Position numbers and translations under genes: made by a program. A stretch of 64,000 nt of DNA from Flavobacterium aerium (GTDB lineage: Bacteria; Bacteroidota; Bacteroidia; Flavobacteriales; Flavobacteriaceae), in the NCBI RefSeq assembly GCF_030766725.1, contig NZ_JARQWR010000004.1, positions 62,001 to 126,000 on the forward strand, written 5' to 3'. A model generated the notes under the pieces. That model ran no database searches and was not told the DNA's origin. It saw nothing but the letters and a program-made list of their open reading frames with translations. This document shows positions 9,555 to 18,572 of the stretch, piece by piece. Each line of letters starts with the position of its first letter. Position 1 is the stretch's first letter.

Positions 9555-10232
9555 TTATTCTCCTGCTTTTTTAATAGAACCACCAATAACGTGTTTTTTA
9601 TTGATTTGTTTTGGATCTCCATAAACGGTAATGTTACCACCCGCTCTTACTTTTGCATCCACAATATCCGTAGCATTTACATCGGCTTCTCCACCAGCAT
9701 TAATACTTACAGCAGTTTGTTTTGTAATCAAGGTTTTTGCTTGTAAGATACCACCTGTATTAATAACAACATCTTGGTTTGTTGCTTTACCAGTAAGTTT
9801 AACAATACCACCCGTTGTAGCTCTTACCGTTGCTTTCTCGACATCCAATTGAATGTTGATTTCTGCACCTTCTTTTGCATTTATTTCAAAAGAAACGCCA
9901 CTGAATGTTTTTTCTGAAGAAACATAAGAACCTTCACTTGCTTCAATTACATCAATACTTTTGAAATATAATTTTGCTGTGATTTCTTCTCCTTTTAATA
10001 ATTTTTTCAAAGGCAAACGAACCTTTAACTTTCCATTTTTATTAACCAATTCCACTTCTTTAGCTCTTGCTCCAACGATTTCTATTTTGTTTTCTTTAGA
10101 AGGAATTAATTGCACCGAAATTCTATCGAATACATTTAGTTGATTAAATTCACCAACTTCTTTTGTTACGGGAGATTGCGCTACCGAAATTTGTGCCACA
10201 ACTAAGAAGGCAAACATCATAAACTTTTTCAT
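9555..10232 (-). CDS. Exported head GIN domain (DUF2807) protein
   Basis: The 225-residue protein carries a signal peptide (MKKFMMFAFLVVAQISVAQ). The mature part is a beta-rich repeat domain starting with the family hallmark VGEFNQLNVFDRISVQLIPS. It continues with regularly spaced turns (EASEGSYVSS, NAKEGAEINIQL, TTGGIVKLTG, NTGGILQAKT, NAGGEADVNA), as expected for the right-handed beta-helix-like DUF2807 fold. It is probably periplasmic or surface-associated, and no enzymatic role is known to me. It lies 20 nt downstream of rnr on the same strand, suggesting an rnr-DUF2807 transcript. Confidence 0.8.
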   Translation of the reverse strand: MKKFMMFAFLVVAQISVAQSPVTKEVGEFNQLNVFDRISVQLIPSKENKIEIVGARAKEVELVNKNGKLKVRLPLKKLLKGEEITAKLYFKSIDVIEASEGSYVSSEKTFSGVSFEINAKEGAEINIQLDVEKATVRATTGGIVKLTGKATNQDVVINTGGILQAKTLITKQTAVSINAGGEADVNATDIVDAKVRAGGNITVYGDPKQINKKHVIGGSIKKAGE

Positions 10233-10252
10233 AGTACTGTACTTTTAATTAA

Positions 10253-12430
10253 TTAATCATTCTTTTTAATAAAGTGGAAATCCAATTGTTTTTTTACCAA
10301 ATCGGCATTTTTAACTTTAACAAATACTTCATCCCCCAATTGTAAAGTATTGTGAGATACTTCACCAACTAAGGCGTACTGTTTTTCATCAAAAGTGTAG
10401 TAATCGTCTCGGATTTCTCTGATACGACACATACCTTCACATTTATTATCCATGATCTCAACATATATACCCCACTCTGTAACACCAGAGATAACACCCA
10501 AAAACTCTTCGTTTTGGTGGTCTTGCATATATTTAACCTGCATATACTTGATAGAATCACGTTCTGCATTTGTTGCTAAACTTTCCATATTTGATGCATG
10601 AATACATTTTTCTTCATACACTTCGGCATCAACAGATTTTCCACCATCTAAATAATACTGTAGCAAACGGTGTACCATAACGTCTGGATAACGACGAATA
10701 GGTGAAGTAAAATGAGAATAATAATCAAAAGCTAAACCATAGTGACCTATGTTTTCCGTAGAATACTTGGCTTTACTCATGGTTCTAATCGTTAAGGTAT
10801 CGATTAAATTTTGTTCTTTTTTACCTTGAATATCGTTTAATAAAGTATTTAAAGATTTAGAAATATCACCCTTAGTTTTAAGATTGATGCTATAACCAAA
10901 TTTTGAAATTACAGTTTGTAAACTAATTAATTTATCTTCATTTGGCTCATCGTGAATACGATACACAAATGTTTTCTTTTGTTTTCCTATATATTCGGCT
11001 ACTTTTCTATTCGCCAAAAGCATGAATTCTTCAATTAGATGATTGGCATCTTTAGATGTTTTGAAATAAACACCAACAGGTTCATGGTTTTCATTTAAGT
11101 TGAATTTTACTTCTACTTTATCAAATGAAATAGCCCCTTGCTGCATTCTCTTACTCCTGAAAATTTTAGCGAGTTCATCTAGTTTTAGAGTTGCTGCTAC
11201 AATTTCATCGTTCACAGTATACGAACTTCCTGTAATTGAAATTTCTTCGGGAATAACATTGTCTTTGGTTTCAATGATATATTGTGCTTCTTCATAAGCA
11301 AATCGTTGATCAGAGTAAATTACTGTACGCCCAAACCATTGGTTTACAACGACTGCTTTCTCTGTGATTTCAAATACTGCGGAGAACGTATATTTTTCTT
11401 CATTAGGACGCAAAGAACAAGCGAAATTTGATAAAACTTCTGGAAGCATTGGTACAACACGGTCTACCAAATAAACAGAAGTACCTCTTCTGTAAGCCTC
11501 TTCATCTAGTAAAGTGCCTTCTTGTAAATAGTACGATACATCGGCAATGTGAATACCAATTTCATAATTTCCATTCTCCAGTTTCTTGAAGGATAAAGCA
11601 TCATCAAAATCTTTAGCATCCTTAGGGTCAATCGTAAAAGTAAGTGTATCACGCATATCTCTACGATTTGCAATCTCACTTGCTTGAATCGATGTATCTA
11701 ATTTTTCAGCATAAGCTTCAACTTCAGCAGGAAAATCATAAGGCAATCCATATTCTGCTAGAATAGCATGAATTTCTGTATTGTGTTCACCAGGTTTTCC
11801 TAGAACTTTAATTACAGCTCCAAATGGGGAATCTGCTTTTTCTGGCCAATCTTCAATTTTTACTAATACAACATCACCATTTTCAGCTTCACCCAATTTG
11901 TTTTTTGGAATAAAAATATCAGTATACATTTTTGCATTTGCTGTAGAAACAAAAGCAAAATTTTTCTGAATATCAATAACCCCAACAAATTCAAGTTTTT
12001 TACGCTCAATAATCTCAACAACTTCACCCTCTGGTTTTCGTCCTCTACGTCTGTTGTACACATAGATTTTTACTTTATCACCATCTAATGCTTTGTTTAG
12101 ATTATTTGTTGGAATGAAAATATCATCTTCAAATTCAGGAGAAACAAAATAGGCTGTTCTTCTGCTGGTCATATCAATAGTACCTTCGTAATAATCTTGT
12201 GTAGCAATTACTTTGTATTTGCCTTTTTCAACTTCTTCAATTTTATTTTGTGCAGCGAGAATCTTCAAATCTTTGATAATTTGATTTCGGCTCTGTGTAT
12301 CGTCTAATTCTAGTTTTGCTCCTATTTGTTTGTAGTTGAATGTTTTATTAACATCCTTAGATAGTATTTTTAAAATTTTGGATGTGAAATCCTTTTCACT
12401 TTTACCAAATTTTTTTGGTCTTTTACTCAT
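10253..12430 (-). CDS. rnr: Ribonuclease R
   Basis: The 725-residue 3'-5' exoribonuclease has the full RNase II/R layout. A helix-turn-helix-like N-terminus (residues 1-70) is followed by two cold-shock/OB domains. The RNB catalytic domain carries the active-site run TIDPKDAKDFDDALSF with its conserved Asp residues, and HYGLAFDYYSHFTSPIRRYPD. A C-terminal S1 domain starts near GVISGVTEWGIYVEI. It degrades structured RNA, including rRNA and mRNA decay intermediates, in the cytoplasm. Length and motif order match complete RNase R, and the start at MSKRPKKFGKSEKDF is the only ATG at the expected position. Confidence 0.93.
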   Translation of the reverse strand: MSKRPKKFGKSEKDFTSKILKILSKDVNKTFNYKQIGAKLELDDTQSRNQIIKDLKILAAQNKIEEVEKGKYKVIATQDYYEGTIDMTSRRTAYFVSPEFEDDIFIPTNNLNKALDGDKVKIYVYNRRRGRKPEGEVVEIIERKKLEFVGVIDIQKNFAFVSTANAKMYTDIFIPKNKLGEAENGDVVLVKIEDWPEKADSPFGAVIKVLGKPGEHNTEIHAILAEYGLPYDFPAEVEAYAEKLDTSIQASEIANRRDMRDTLTFTIDPKDAKDFDDALSFKKLENGNYEIGIHIADVSYYLQEGTLLDEEAYRRGTSVYLVDRVVPMLPEVLSNFACSLRPNEEKYTFSAVFEITEKAVVVNQWFGRTVIYSDQRFAYEEAQYIIETKDNVIPEEISITGSSYTVNDEIVAATLKLDELAKIFRSKRMQQGAISFDKVEVKFNLNENHEPVGVYFKTSKDANHLIEEFMLLANRKVAEYIGKQKKTFVYRIHDEPNEDKLISLQTVISKFGYSINLKTKGDISKSLNTLLNDIQGKKEQNLIDTLTIRTMSKAKYSTENIGHYGLAFDYYSHFTSPIRRYPDVMVHRLLQYYLDGGKSVDAEVYEEKCIHASNMESLATNAERDSIKYMQVKYMQDHQNEEFLGVISGVTEWGIYVEIMDNKCEGMCRIREIRDDYYTFDEKQYALVGEVSHNTLQLGDEVFVKVKNADLVKKQLDFHFIKKND

Positions 12431-12593
12431 AAATCATTTCTTATAAAGCTGAAAATTACGAATTAGTAACGAGATATTGGGTATACCTGTTAAGATTTTA
12501 ATTAAAATATAACGTGCAGAAACCGCTATTTTTTAATTGATTATTAAAAACGAATATTTAGTACCTTTACGTAAAGACATCAAAATAAAAATA

Positions 12594-12833
12594 ATGGAAG
12601 ATTTTGTAACGGTTGCCGTATTCAATTATCCGCATGAAATAGCAATTTTAAAACACTTGCTGGATGAAGCAGAAATTCAGTATGTATTTGAAAATGAGAC
12701 TATGACTTCAATTGTGCCTTTTTATTCTCAGGCACTAGGCGGGATAAAATTAAAAGTGCATCCTAATGATATTGAATTAGTACAGAAGATATTAGCAGAA
12801 ATGAATGATCAGGATCATTTAAAAATTGTTTAA
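12594..12833 (+). CDS. DUF2007 domain small protein
   Basis: I place the start at the ATG at 12594, giving 79 residues (MEDFVTVAVFNYPHEIAIL...). This matches the DUF2007 (putative signal-transducing, ACT-like beta-alpha-beta) family, with LKHLLDEAEIQYVFENE and GGIKLKVHPNDIELVQKIL. An upstream TTG at 12537 would extend the frame, but that stretch covers a probable promoter (TACCTTTA near 12561) and has no family similarity. The family is often thought to bind or sense something because of its fold; no specific role is established. It is followed by rpiB with its own promoter, so it is probably monocistronic. Confidence 0.72.
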   Translation: MEDFVTVAVFNYPHEIAILKHLLDEAEIQYVFENETMTSIVPFYSQALGGIKLKVHPNDIELVQKILAEMNDQDHLKIV

Positions 12834-12867
12834 AAACATCCGACAGTTTACTTTAACGACTAATTAT

Positions 12868-12899
12868 TTTGGAAGTTGAAGACTGTTACGGTAAATTTG
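12868..12899 (+). promoter_or_regulatory. Bacteroidota-type promoter of rpiB
   Basis: TTTG at 12868-12871 and TAAATTTG at 12892-12899 are perfect -33 and -7 elements spaced by 20 nt, about 34 nt before the rpiB ATG. Confidence 0.75.
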
Positions 12900-12933
12900 T
12901 ACACACAACTAAACTTAAATAACTACAGTCAAA

Positions 12934-13365
12934 ATGAAAATTTCAATTGGAAATGACCATGCGGGTCCAGATTATAAAAAAGCTATTGTAAAATTTCTTG
13001 AAGGTAAAGGAATTGAAGTGATTAACCATGGAACAGACGCTTTTGATAGTGTAGATTATCCAGACTTTGTACACCCTGTTGCGACAGATGTTGAAAATAA
13101 AACAGTTGATTTTGGAATCATCATCTGCGGTAGTGGAAATGGAGTTGCTATGGCGGCGAATAAACACCAACAAGTAAGAGCAGCAGTATGCTGGACTAAA
13201 GAAATCGCAACCTTATCACGTCAGCACAACAATGCTAATATTTTAAGTATTCCAGCTCGATTTACTGCAATTCCACAAGCAATTGAAATGGTAGATGCTT
13301 TTCTAAACACAACATTTGAAGGTGGAAGACACCAAACTAGAGTAGACAAAATACCTGTAAAATAA
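12934..13365 (+). CDS. rpiB: Ribose-5-phosphate isomerase B
   Basis: The 143-residue protein is a typical RpiB/LacAB-fold enzyme. It starts with MKISIGNDHAGPDYKKAIV (phosphate/substrate loop with Asp-His), then VDYPDFVHPVA, the catalytic-cysteine region GIIICGSGNGVAMAANK, and HNNANILSIPARF. It interconverts ribulose 5-phosphate and ribose 5-phosphate in the pentose phosphate pathway. It has its own consensus promoter and a weak terminator downstream, so it is probably monocistronic. Confidence 0.92.
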   Translation: MKISIGNDHAGPDYKKAIVKFLEGKGIEVINHGTDAFDSVDYPDFVHPVATDVENKTVDFGIIICGSGNGVAMAANKHQQVRAAVCWTKEIATLSRQHNNANILSIPARFTAIPQAIEMVDAFLNTTFEGGRHQTRVDKIPVK

Positions 13366-13416
13366 TAGAATATTATTTCTATTGTAAACCGACATTATTA
13401 ATAAATTCAGAATATA

Positions 13417-13447
13417 GAAATCCATCTTAACAGGTGGATTTCGTTTT
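13417..13447 (+). terminator. Probable terminator between rpiB and tex
   Basis: The stem GAAATCCATC / GGTGGATTTC (10 bp with one G-U), loop TTAACA, is followed by GTTTT. The T-run is short, so termination may be partial. It ends 12 nt before the tex ATG. Confidence 0.55.
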
Positions 13448-13458
13448 AAATTATCTTT

Positions 13459-15582
13459 ATGACGAATATTGATTTCATTTCTAAAAGCGTTACTACGGCA
13501 GTTAATAATATTAAAAATACCGTTCAACTATTACAGGAAGACTGTACTATTCCTTTTATTTCCCGTTACCGAAAAGACAAAACAGGAAACTTAGATGAAG
13601 TTGTAATTGAACAAATTGCCAAGCTGCAGAAAGAGTATGAAGTCATCGTAAAACGAAAAGAAGCAATTGTAAAAAGTATTCAGGAACAAGGAGGATTAAC
13701 CAAGGAATTAGAGCAGAAAATCACTTTGAGTTTTGACTTGAATGAATTGGAAGATTTCTATTTACCATTCAAGAAGAAAAAGAAAACAAGAGCAGATACA
13801 GCTCGTGAAAATGGATTGGAGCCTTTGGCGAAAATTATCATGGCACAGAATCATGACGAGATTGATTTTATTGCTTCAAAATACTGTAATGATAAAGTAG
13901 CTAATGAAGATGAAGCACTACAAGGTGCTCGCGACATTATTGCTGAATGGATTAATGAGAATATTTATGTTCGAAAACAATTGCGTAGACATTTTCAACG
14001 AAAAGCTGCAATAACGACGAAAGTAGTAAAAGCCAAAAAAGAGGATGAAAAAGCATCAAAATTCGAACAATATTTTGATTGGTCAGAACCATTACAGCGT
14101 GCCCCATCCCACCGATTATTAGCTATACTGCGTGCAGAAAACGAAGGTTTTATAAAGATTAAAATTGACGTTGATTCGGATGAATCAGTAGAGCTAATTC
14201 AGCAAGTTGTATTGAAGAATAAAACAGAAGCAGCGGGACATGTCCAGTTAGCTATAGAAGATAGTTATAAACGATTACTAGGACCAGCAATATCCAATGA
14301 ATCTCTACAAGAAGCCAAAACTAGAGCTGATATCACGGCTATTCAGGTTTTCGCGAGTAATTTAGGACAATTATTGCTCTCACCACCTTTGGGTGAAAAA
14401 AGAATTTTGGCAATAGACCCTGGCTTTAGATCAGGTTGTAAAATAGTCTGTTTAGATGAAAAAGGAGATTTGTTGTACAATGAAACAATTTTTCCACATG
14501 CACCACAGCATGAAACGGCCATTGCTATGAAAAAAATCCGATCGATGGTAAATGCCTATAAAATTGAAGCCATATCGATAGGAAACGGGACTGCATCTAG
14601 AGAAACAGAATTTTTCATTAAGAAAATAGCTTTCGATAAACCAGTACAGGTATTTGTGGTGAGTGAAAGTGGAGCCTCAATTTATTCGGCTTCAAAAATT
14701 GCCCGTGATGAATTTCCAAATTATGATGTAACAGTTCGTGGAGCAGTTTCCATAGGAAGGCGTCTTTCAGATCCTTTAGCTGAATTGGTGAAAATAGATC
14801 CAAAATCAATAGGAGTAGGTCAGTATCAACATGATGTAGACCAAACGAAGCTAAAAGAAGAACTAGATCAGGTGGTGATGCGTTGTGTAAATAGCGTAGG
14901 AATTAATGTCAATACAGCAAGTAAATCATTATTAAGCTATGTATCAGGTATTGGTGAAAAAATGGCTGAAAATATAGTTCAGTATCGATCAGATAATGGA
15001 CCTTTTACAGAACGTAAACAATTAAAAAAAGTAGCGCGATTAGGAGACAAAGCCTATCAGCAAGCAGCAGCTTTTATTCGAATTTCAAACGCAAAAAATC
15101 CATTGGATAATTCGGCGGTACATCCTGAATCTTATGGCATTGTTGAAAAAATGGCCAAAGATTTGAAAATTTCAATGAATGAATTAATTGCGGATTCAGA
15201 GAAGATTGCCCAAATTAAAGTTGAAAATTATACAACCGAAGATATTGGTCTTTTAGGATTGAAGGATATCCTAAAAGAATTAGTAAAACCGGGATTAGAC
15301 CCTCGAAAATCAGCTAAAATTTTTGAATTTGATAGCAATGTAAAAAGCATTAATGATTTAAAAACGGGTATGATTATTCCAGGAATTGTAAATAATATTA
15401 CCAATTTTGGATGTTTTGTAGACATCGGAATAAAAGAAAGTGGATTAGTTCACATTTCCCAACTAAAAGAGGGATTTGTAAGCGATGTAAATGAGGTTGT
15501 AAAACTTCATCAACACGTACAAGTGAAAGTAGTGGAGGTAGATGAGGCAAAAAAGAGAATTCAACTCAGTATGATTATATAA
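13459..15582 (+). CDS. tex: Tex-family RNA-binding transcription accessory protein
   Basis: The 707-residue protein has the Tex layout. A helical N-terminus contains FISRYRKDKTGNLDE. The YqgF/RNase H-like domain is recognised by KRILAIDPGFRSGCKIVCLD. A helix-hairpin-helix pair follows (SLLSYVSGIGEKMAENIVQ, KQLKKVARLGDKAYQQAAAF), and a C-terminal S1 domain begins near GMIIPGIVNNITNFGCFVDIG. Tex proteins bind nucleic acid and interact with transcription/translation machinery; the exact role in Bacteroidota is not settled. Domain order and length indicate an intact gene. A strong terminator overlaps its stop codon. Confidence 0.9.
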   Translation: MTNIDFISKSVTTAVNNIKNTVQLLQEDCTIPFISRYRKDKTGNLDEVVIEQIAKLQKEYEVIVKRKEAIVKSIQEQGGLTKELEQKITLSFDLNELEDFYLPFKKKKKTRADTARENGLEPLAKIIMAQNHDEIDFIASKYCNDKVANEDEALQGARDIIAEWINENIYVRKQLRRHFQRKAAITTKVVKAKKEDEKASKFEQYFDWSEPLQRAPSHRLLAILRAENEGFIKIKIDVDSDESVELIQQVVLKNKTEAAGHVQLAIEDSYKRLLGPAISNESLQEAKTRADITAIQVFASNLGQLLLSPPLGEKRILAIDPGFRSGCKIVCLDEKGDLLYNETIFPHAPQHETAIAMKKIRSMVNAYKIEAISIGNGTASRETEFFIKKIAFDKPVQVFVVSESGASIYSASKIARDEFPNYDVTVRGAVSIGRRLSDPLAELVKIDPKSIGVGQYQHDVDQTKLKEELDQVVMRCVNSVGINVNTASKSLLSYVSGIGEKMAENIVQYRSDNGPFTERKQLKKVARLGDKAYQQAAAFIRISNAKNPLDNSAVHPESYGIVEKMAKDLKISMNELIADSEKIAQIKVENYTTEDIGLLGLKDILKELVKPGLDPRKSAKIFEFDSNVKSINDLKTGMIIPGIVNNITNFGCFVDIGIKESGLVHISQLKEGFVSDVNEVVKLHQHVQVKVVEVDEAKKRIQLSMII

Positions 15583-15613
15583 AAAAATCCTCAATGTACA
15601 TTGAGGATTTTTT
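15582..15613 (+). terminator. Intrinsic terminator after tex
   Basis: The stem AAAAAATCCTCAATG / CATTGAGGATTTTTT has a tiny loop and a T-run. It starts within the last base of the tex stop codon. Confidence 0.9.
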
Positions 15614-15752
15614 AGGCATGAAAAAAACCTACTCCAACACCTATTTATTTTAAACAGGAACTGGAATAGGTTCATTAGATTTTATATAATAAAAGAACAC
15701 TACAGTTACTAATGGAAATCAGTACTATATTATTTTTTAAGACAATAATGTA

Positions 15753-15947
15753 TTAAAGTTTATTCTCTTCCTTTTTTTCAGCAGGTTGATCCTCTCTAGA
15801 AGCAGTTTTAAATTCTTTAATACCGTTTCCTAGCCCTTTCATTAATTCTGGAATCTTTTTACCTCCAAAAAGCAATACTACCACAACCACGATTAAGATA
15901 ATCTCTGGTGTACCAATTACGCCTAAAAATATGTTTAATGCACTCAT
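15753..15947 (-). CDS. tatA: Sec-independent translocase subunit TatA/E
   Basis: The 64-residue protein has one membrane helix (about residues 13-27, [24 protein letters not shown]) followed by an amphipathic helix ([14 protein letters not shown]) and a charged tail. The FGxKKIPEL(x)KGLG signature is typical of TatA/E. It would form the pore component of the twin-arginine pathway in the inner membrane; tatC is not in this window. It stands alone on the minus strand facing tex. Confidence 0.9.
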   Translation of the reverse strand: MSALNIFLGVIGTPEIILIVVVVVLLFGGKKIPELMKGLGNGIKEFKTASREDQPAEKKEENKL

Positions 15948-15974
15948 AATTTGTTATGTTATATAATTATAGCA

Positions 15975-15982
15975 CAAAGATA
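15975..15982 (-). promoter_or_regulatory. Probable -7 element of tatA
   Basis: The minus strand reads TATCTTTG, a perfect TANNTTTG, about 28 nt upstream of the tatA ATG. No -33 TTTG was found. Confidence 0.5.
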
Positions 15983-16157
15983 AACAGAAAAATATTGATA
16001 CATCTACGGATGACTTAATTATTTATGGTAATGTAACGTTAAAGTTATAATAAAACTATGCCATAAAAATTAGGATTAATGTTAGAAATGGAGCTTAAAA
16101 TAGTATTTTTATCATAATCTAAACAGGGTCTTAACAACATAAAAGTGTTTTAATTCC

Positions 16158-16165
16158 TATATTTG
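16158..16165 (+). promoter_or_regulatory. Probable -7 element of the M23 peptidase operon
   Basis: TATATTTG matches TANNTTTG and lies 16 nt upstream of the ATG at 16182. A -33 match was not obvious. Confidence 0.5.
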
Positions 16166-16181
16166 TAATTTAAAGTAGAAT

Positions 16182-17051
16182 ATGTCCAAAAAAAGATTGA
16201 AAAGGAAAGAACTGTCACGAAAATTATTCAATAAAAATCGATTGGTTGTATTGAATGAAGATACGTTTGAAGAAATCTTTTCACTAAAGTTAAATTTGAT
16301 GAATGTCTTCATTGTATTGACAACTTCCTCCATTTTTTTGATTGCGATTACAACCTATATTATTGCTTTCACCCCCTTACGAGAATATATTCCAGGATAT
16401 TCCTCCTCAAAATTAAAATCAGAAGCGACACAGTTAGCAATCAAATCAGATTCACTTTCTAATATTGTTCGACAAAACAATGCTTATATCGAATCGGTAA
16501 AAAAAGTATTGATTGGCGATTTGGAATATGCTAAATTCAATAAAGATTCTATTATTGCTGCTGAGGTTATTGATCCATCAAAAGTAAACTTATCTCCTTC
16601 AAAAGCAGATTCAGTTTTACGCAATCAAGTGGCTCTGGAAGACAAGTACAATCTATTTGAAAAAGCAGCTCCAAAAGTAAGTATGGTTTTATTTCCACCT
16701 GTTAAAGGGCATATTACCGATGGATATAATCCTAAGACAAAACACTTGGCAGTCGATATTGCATTACCTGCGAATACACCGATTAAGTCAATTGCTAACG
16801 GAACAGTTATTTTCACCGAATGGACTCCAACGAATGGAAATATAATTATTATCCGCCACAATGACGGTATTATATCGGCCTATAAACATTGTGCTTCTGT
16901 AACAAAATCTCAAGGAGATACAGTACGTACGGGAGAAGTTATTGCGATGGCAGGTTCAACAGGGGAACAATCAACCGGTGTACATTTGCATTTTGAATTA
17001 TGGAAAGATGGCTACGCAATTGATCCTACAAATTTTATTGATTTTGAATAA
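16182..17051 (+). CDS. M23 family (LytM-type) metallopeptidase, membrane-anchored
   Basis: The 289-residue protein starts with a basic cytoplasmic stretch (KKRLKRKELSRK). One membrane helix (about residues 38-62) leads to a linker region and the M23 domain from about residue 165. The zinc-site residues are visible as the His and Asp of KHLAVDIALP and the HLHFEL motif near the C-terminus. It would cut peptidoglycan peptide cross-bridges, or act as an activator, in the periplasm. It is the first gene of a tight operon (6 nt to the GH3 gene), so its expression is linked to the acyl-adenylating enzyme downstream. Confidence 0.88.
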   Translation: MSKKRLKRKELSRKLFNKNRLVVLNEDTFEEIFSLKLNLMNVFIVLTTSSIFLIAITTYIIAFTPLREYIPGYSSSKLKSEATQLAIKSDSLSNIVRQNNAYIESVKKVLIGDLEYAKFNKDSIIAAEVIDPSKVNLSPSKADSVLRNQVALEDKYNLFEKAAPKVSMVLFPPVKGHITDGYNPKTKHLAVDIALPANTPIKSIANGTVIFTEWTPTNGNIIIIRHNDGIISAYKHCASVTKSQGDTVRTGEVIAMAGSTGEQSTGVHLHFELWKDGYAIDPTNFIDFE

Positions 17052-17057
17052 TAATAT

Positions 17058-18545
17058 ATGTCTTTAAAGTCCTTTGTGGCAAAAGTATTTGCTAAAGTTA
17101 TCTACCAGAAAACCCAAAAATGGGCCAACAATCCTATTGAAACCCAACAACAAGTTTTTCTTAGTTTAATTGATGGAGCAAAAGATACTGTTTTTGGAAA
17201 AGATCATAATTTCAAAGAAATAAAGACTTACACCGATTTTATTCAACAAGTACCCGTAAGAGATTACGAAGATTTAAAAGGCTATGTAGAACGAGTTGTT
17301 GAAGGAGAAAAAGATGTTTTGTGGAAAGGCAAACCGTTGTATTTTGCAAAAACATCTGGAACAACCTCTGGGGCGAAATATATTCCCCTAACAGCTGAGT
17401 CAATGCCTTATCATGTTGAAGCGGCACGAAATGCTATTTTACATTACGTATACGAAACAGGAAAAGCAGATTTTGTAGATGGTAAAATGATTTTTTTACA
17501 AGGGAGTCCTATCTTGAAAGAAAAGCATGGAATAAAATTTGGAAGACTATCAGGAATTGTAGCACACTTTGTTCCGGAATACCTGCAAAAAAATAGAATG
17601 CCAAGCTGGGAAACCAATTGTATTGAGGACTGGGAAACTAAAGTCAATGCAATAGTAGATGAAACAATTCAGGAAGACATGACTGTAATTTCGGGGATTC
17701 CATCCTGGGTACAAATGTATTTTGAAAAACTACAAGAAAAAGGGAATCAGAAAATTGGAGAGCTTTTTAAGAATTTCAATTTATTCATTTATGGTGGGGT
17801 AAATTATGAACCCTATCGTGCAAAATTTGAAAATCTGATAGGACGTAAAGTAGATAGTATAGAATTATTCCCTGCATCAGAAGGTTTTTTTGCCTACCAG
17901 GATTCGCAAAAAGAAAAAGGAATGTTACTCCTACTTAATTCGGGAATATTCTATGAATTTATAAAAACAGAAGAATTTTTTCAACCAAATCCTGTGCGTT
18001 ACACGATTGGTCAAGTAGAATTGAATGTAAATTATGTCATGATAATTTCAACAAATGCAGGTCTATGGGCCTATAATATTGGAGATACAGTACAGTTTAC
18101 TAGTCTAAAACCATATCGAATTATTGTTTCAGGAAGAATTAAGCATTATATTTCCGCTTTTGGAGAGCATGTTATTGGTAAAGAGGTAGAAGAGGCATTG
18201 AAGGAAGCAATTGAAGGTACTCAAATACGGGTAAATGAGTTTACAGTTGCACCACAAATCACACCAGATAATGGATTACCTTATCATGAATGGTGTATTG
18301 AATTTGAAAATGAACCCGATGATTATGAGGTTTTTACCGAATCAATAGATCAGGCAATGCGGAAGCAAAATGTATACTATGATGATTTAATTGTAGGGAA
18401 AGTTTTGCGGAAATTAGTAGTCACACCGATTGCAAAAAATGGCTTTCAAGAGTATATGAAATCCATTGGAAAATTAGGGGGACAGAATAAAATACCAAGA
18501 TTATCTAATGATCGAAAGATTGTGGATCGTCTTTTCAAAAAATAA
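17058..18545 (+). CDS. GH3 family acyl-adenylating enzyme
   Basis: The 495-residue protein belongs to the GH3 (auxin-responsive promoter) branch of the acyl-adenylate-forming superfamily. The ATP-binding loop FAKTSGTTSGAKYIPLT is clear, and the domain hinge region YNIGDTVQFTSLKPYRIIVSGR plus HYISAFGEHVIGKEVEEAL are typical. Plant members conjugate amino acids to jasmonate or auxin. Bacterial members are usually of unknown substrate and predicted to join a carboxylate to an amine through an acyl-AMP. It sits between an M23 peptidase (6 nt) and a DUF6909-like gene (27 nt). Confidence 0.85.
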   Translation: MSLKSFVAKVFAKVIYQKTQKWANNPIETQQQVFLSLIDGAKDTVFGKDHNFKEIKTYTDFIQQVPVRDYEDLKGYVERVVEGEKDVLWKGKPLYFAKTSGTTSGAKYIPLTAESMPYHVEAARNAILHYVYETGKADFVDGKMIFLQGSPILKEKHGIKFGRLSGIVAHFVPEYLQKNRMPSWETNCIEDWETKVNAIVDETIQEDMTVISGIPSWVQMYFEKLQEKGNQKIGELFKNFNLFIYGGVNYEPYRAKFENLIGRKVDSIELFPASEGFFAYQDSQKEKGMLLLLNSGIFYEFIKTEEFFQPNPVRYTIGQVELNVNYVMIISTNAGLWAYNIGDTVQFTSLKPYRIIVSGRIKHYISAFGEHVIGKEVEEALKEAIEGTQIRVNEFTVAPQITPDNGLPYHEWCIEFENEPDDYEVFTESIDQAMRKQNVYYDDLIVGKVLRKLVVTPIAKNGFQEYMKSIGKLGGQNKIPRLSNDRKIVDRLFKK

Positions 18546-18572
18546 AAACATAAATTTGCATAAAATTAGTAT

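Noticed and set aside
12537..12593. TTG-started N-terminal extension of the DUF2007 protein
   Set aside because: The stretch overlaps a promoter-like element and lacks family similarity; the ATG at 12594 fits the family N-terminus.
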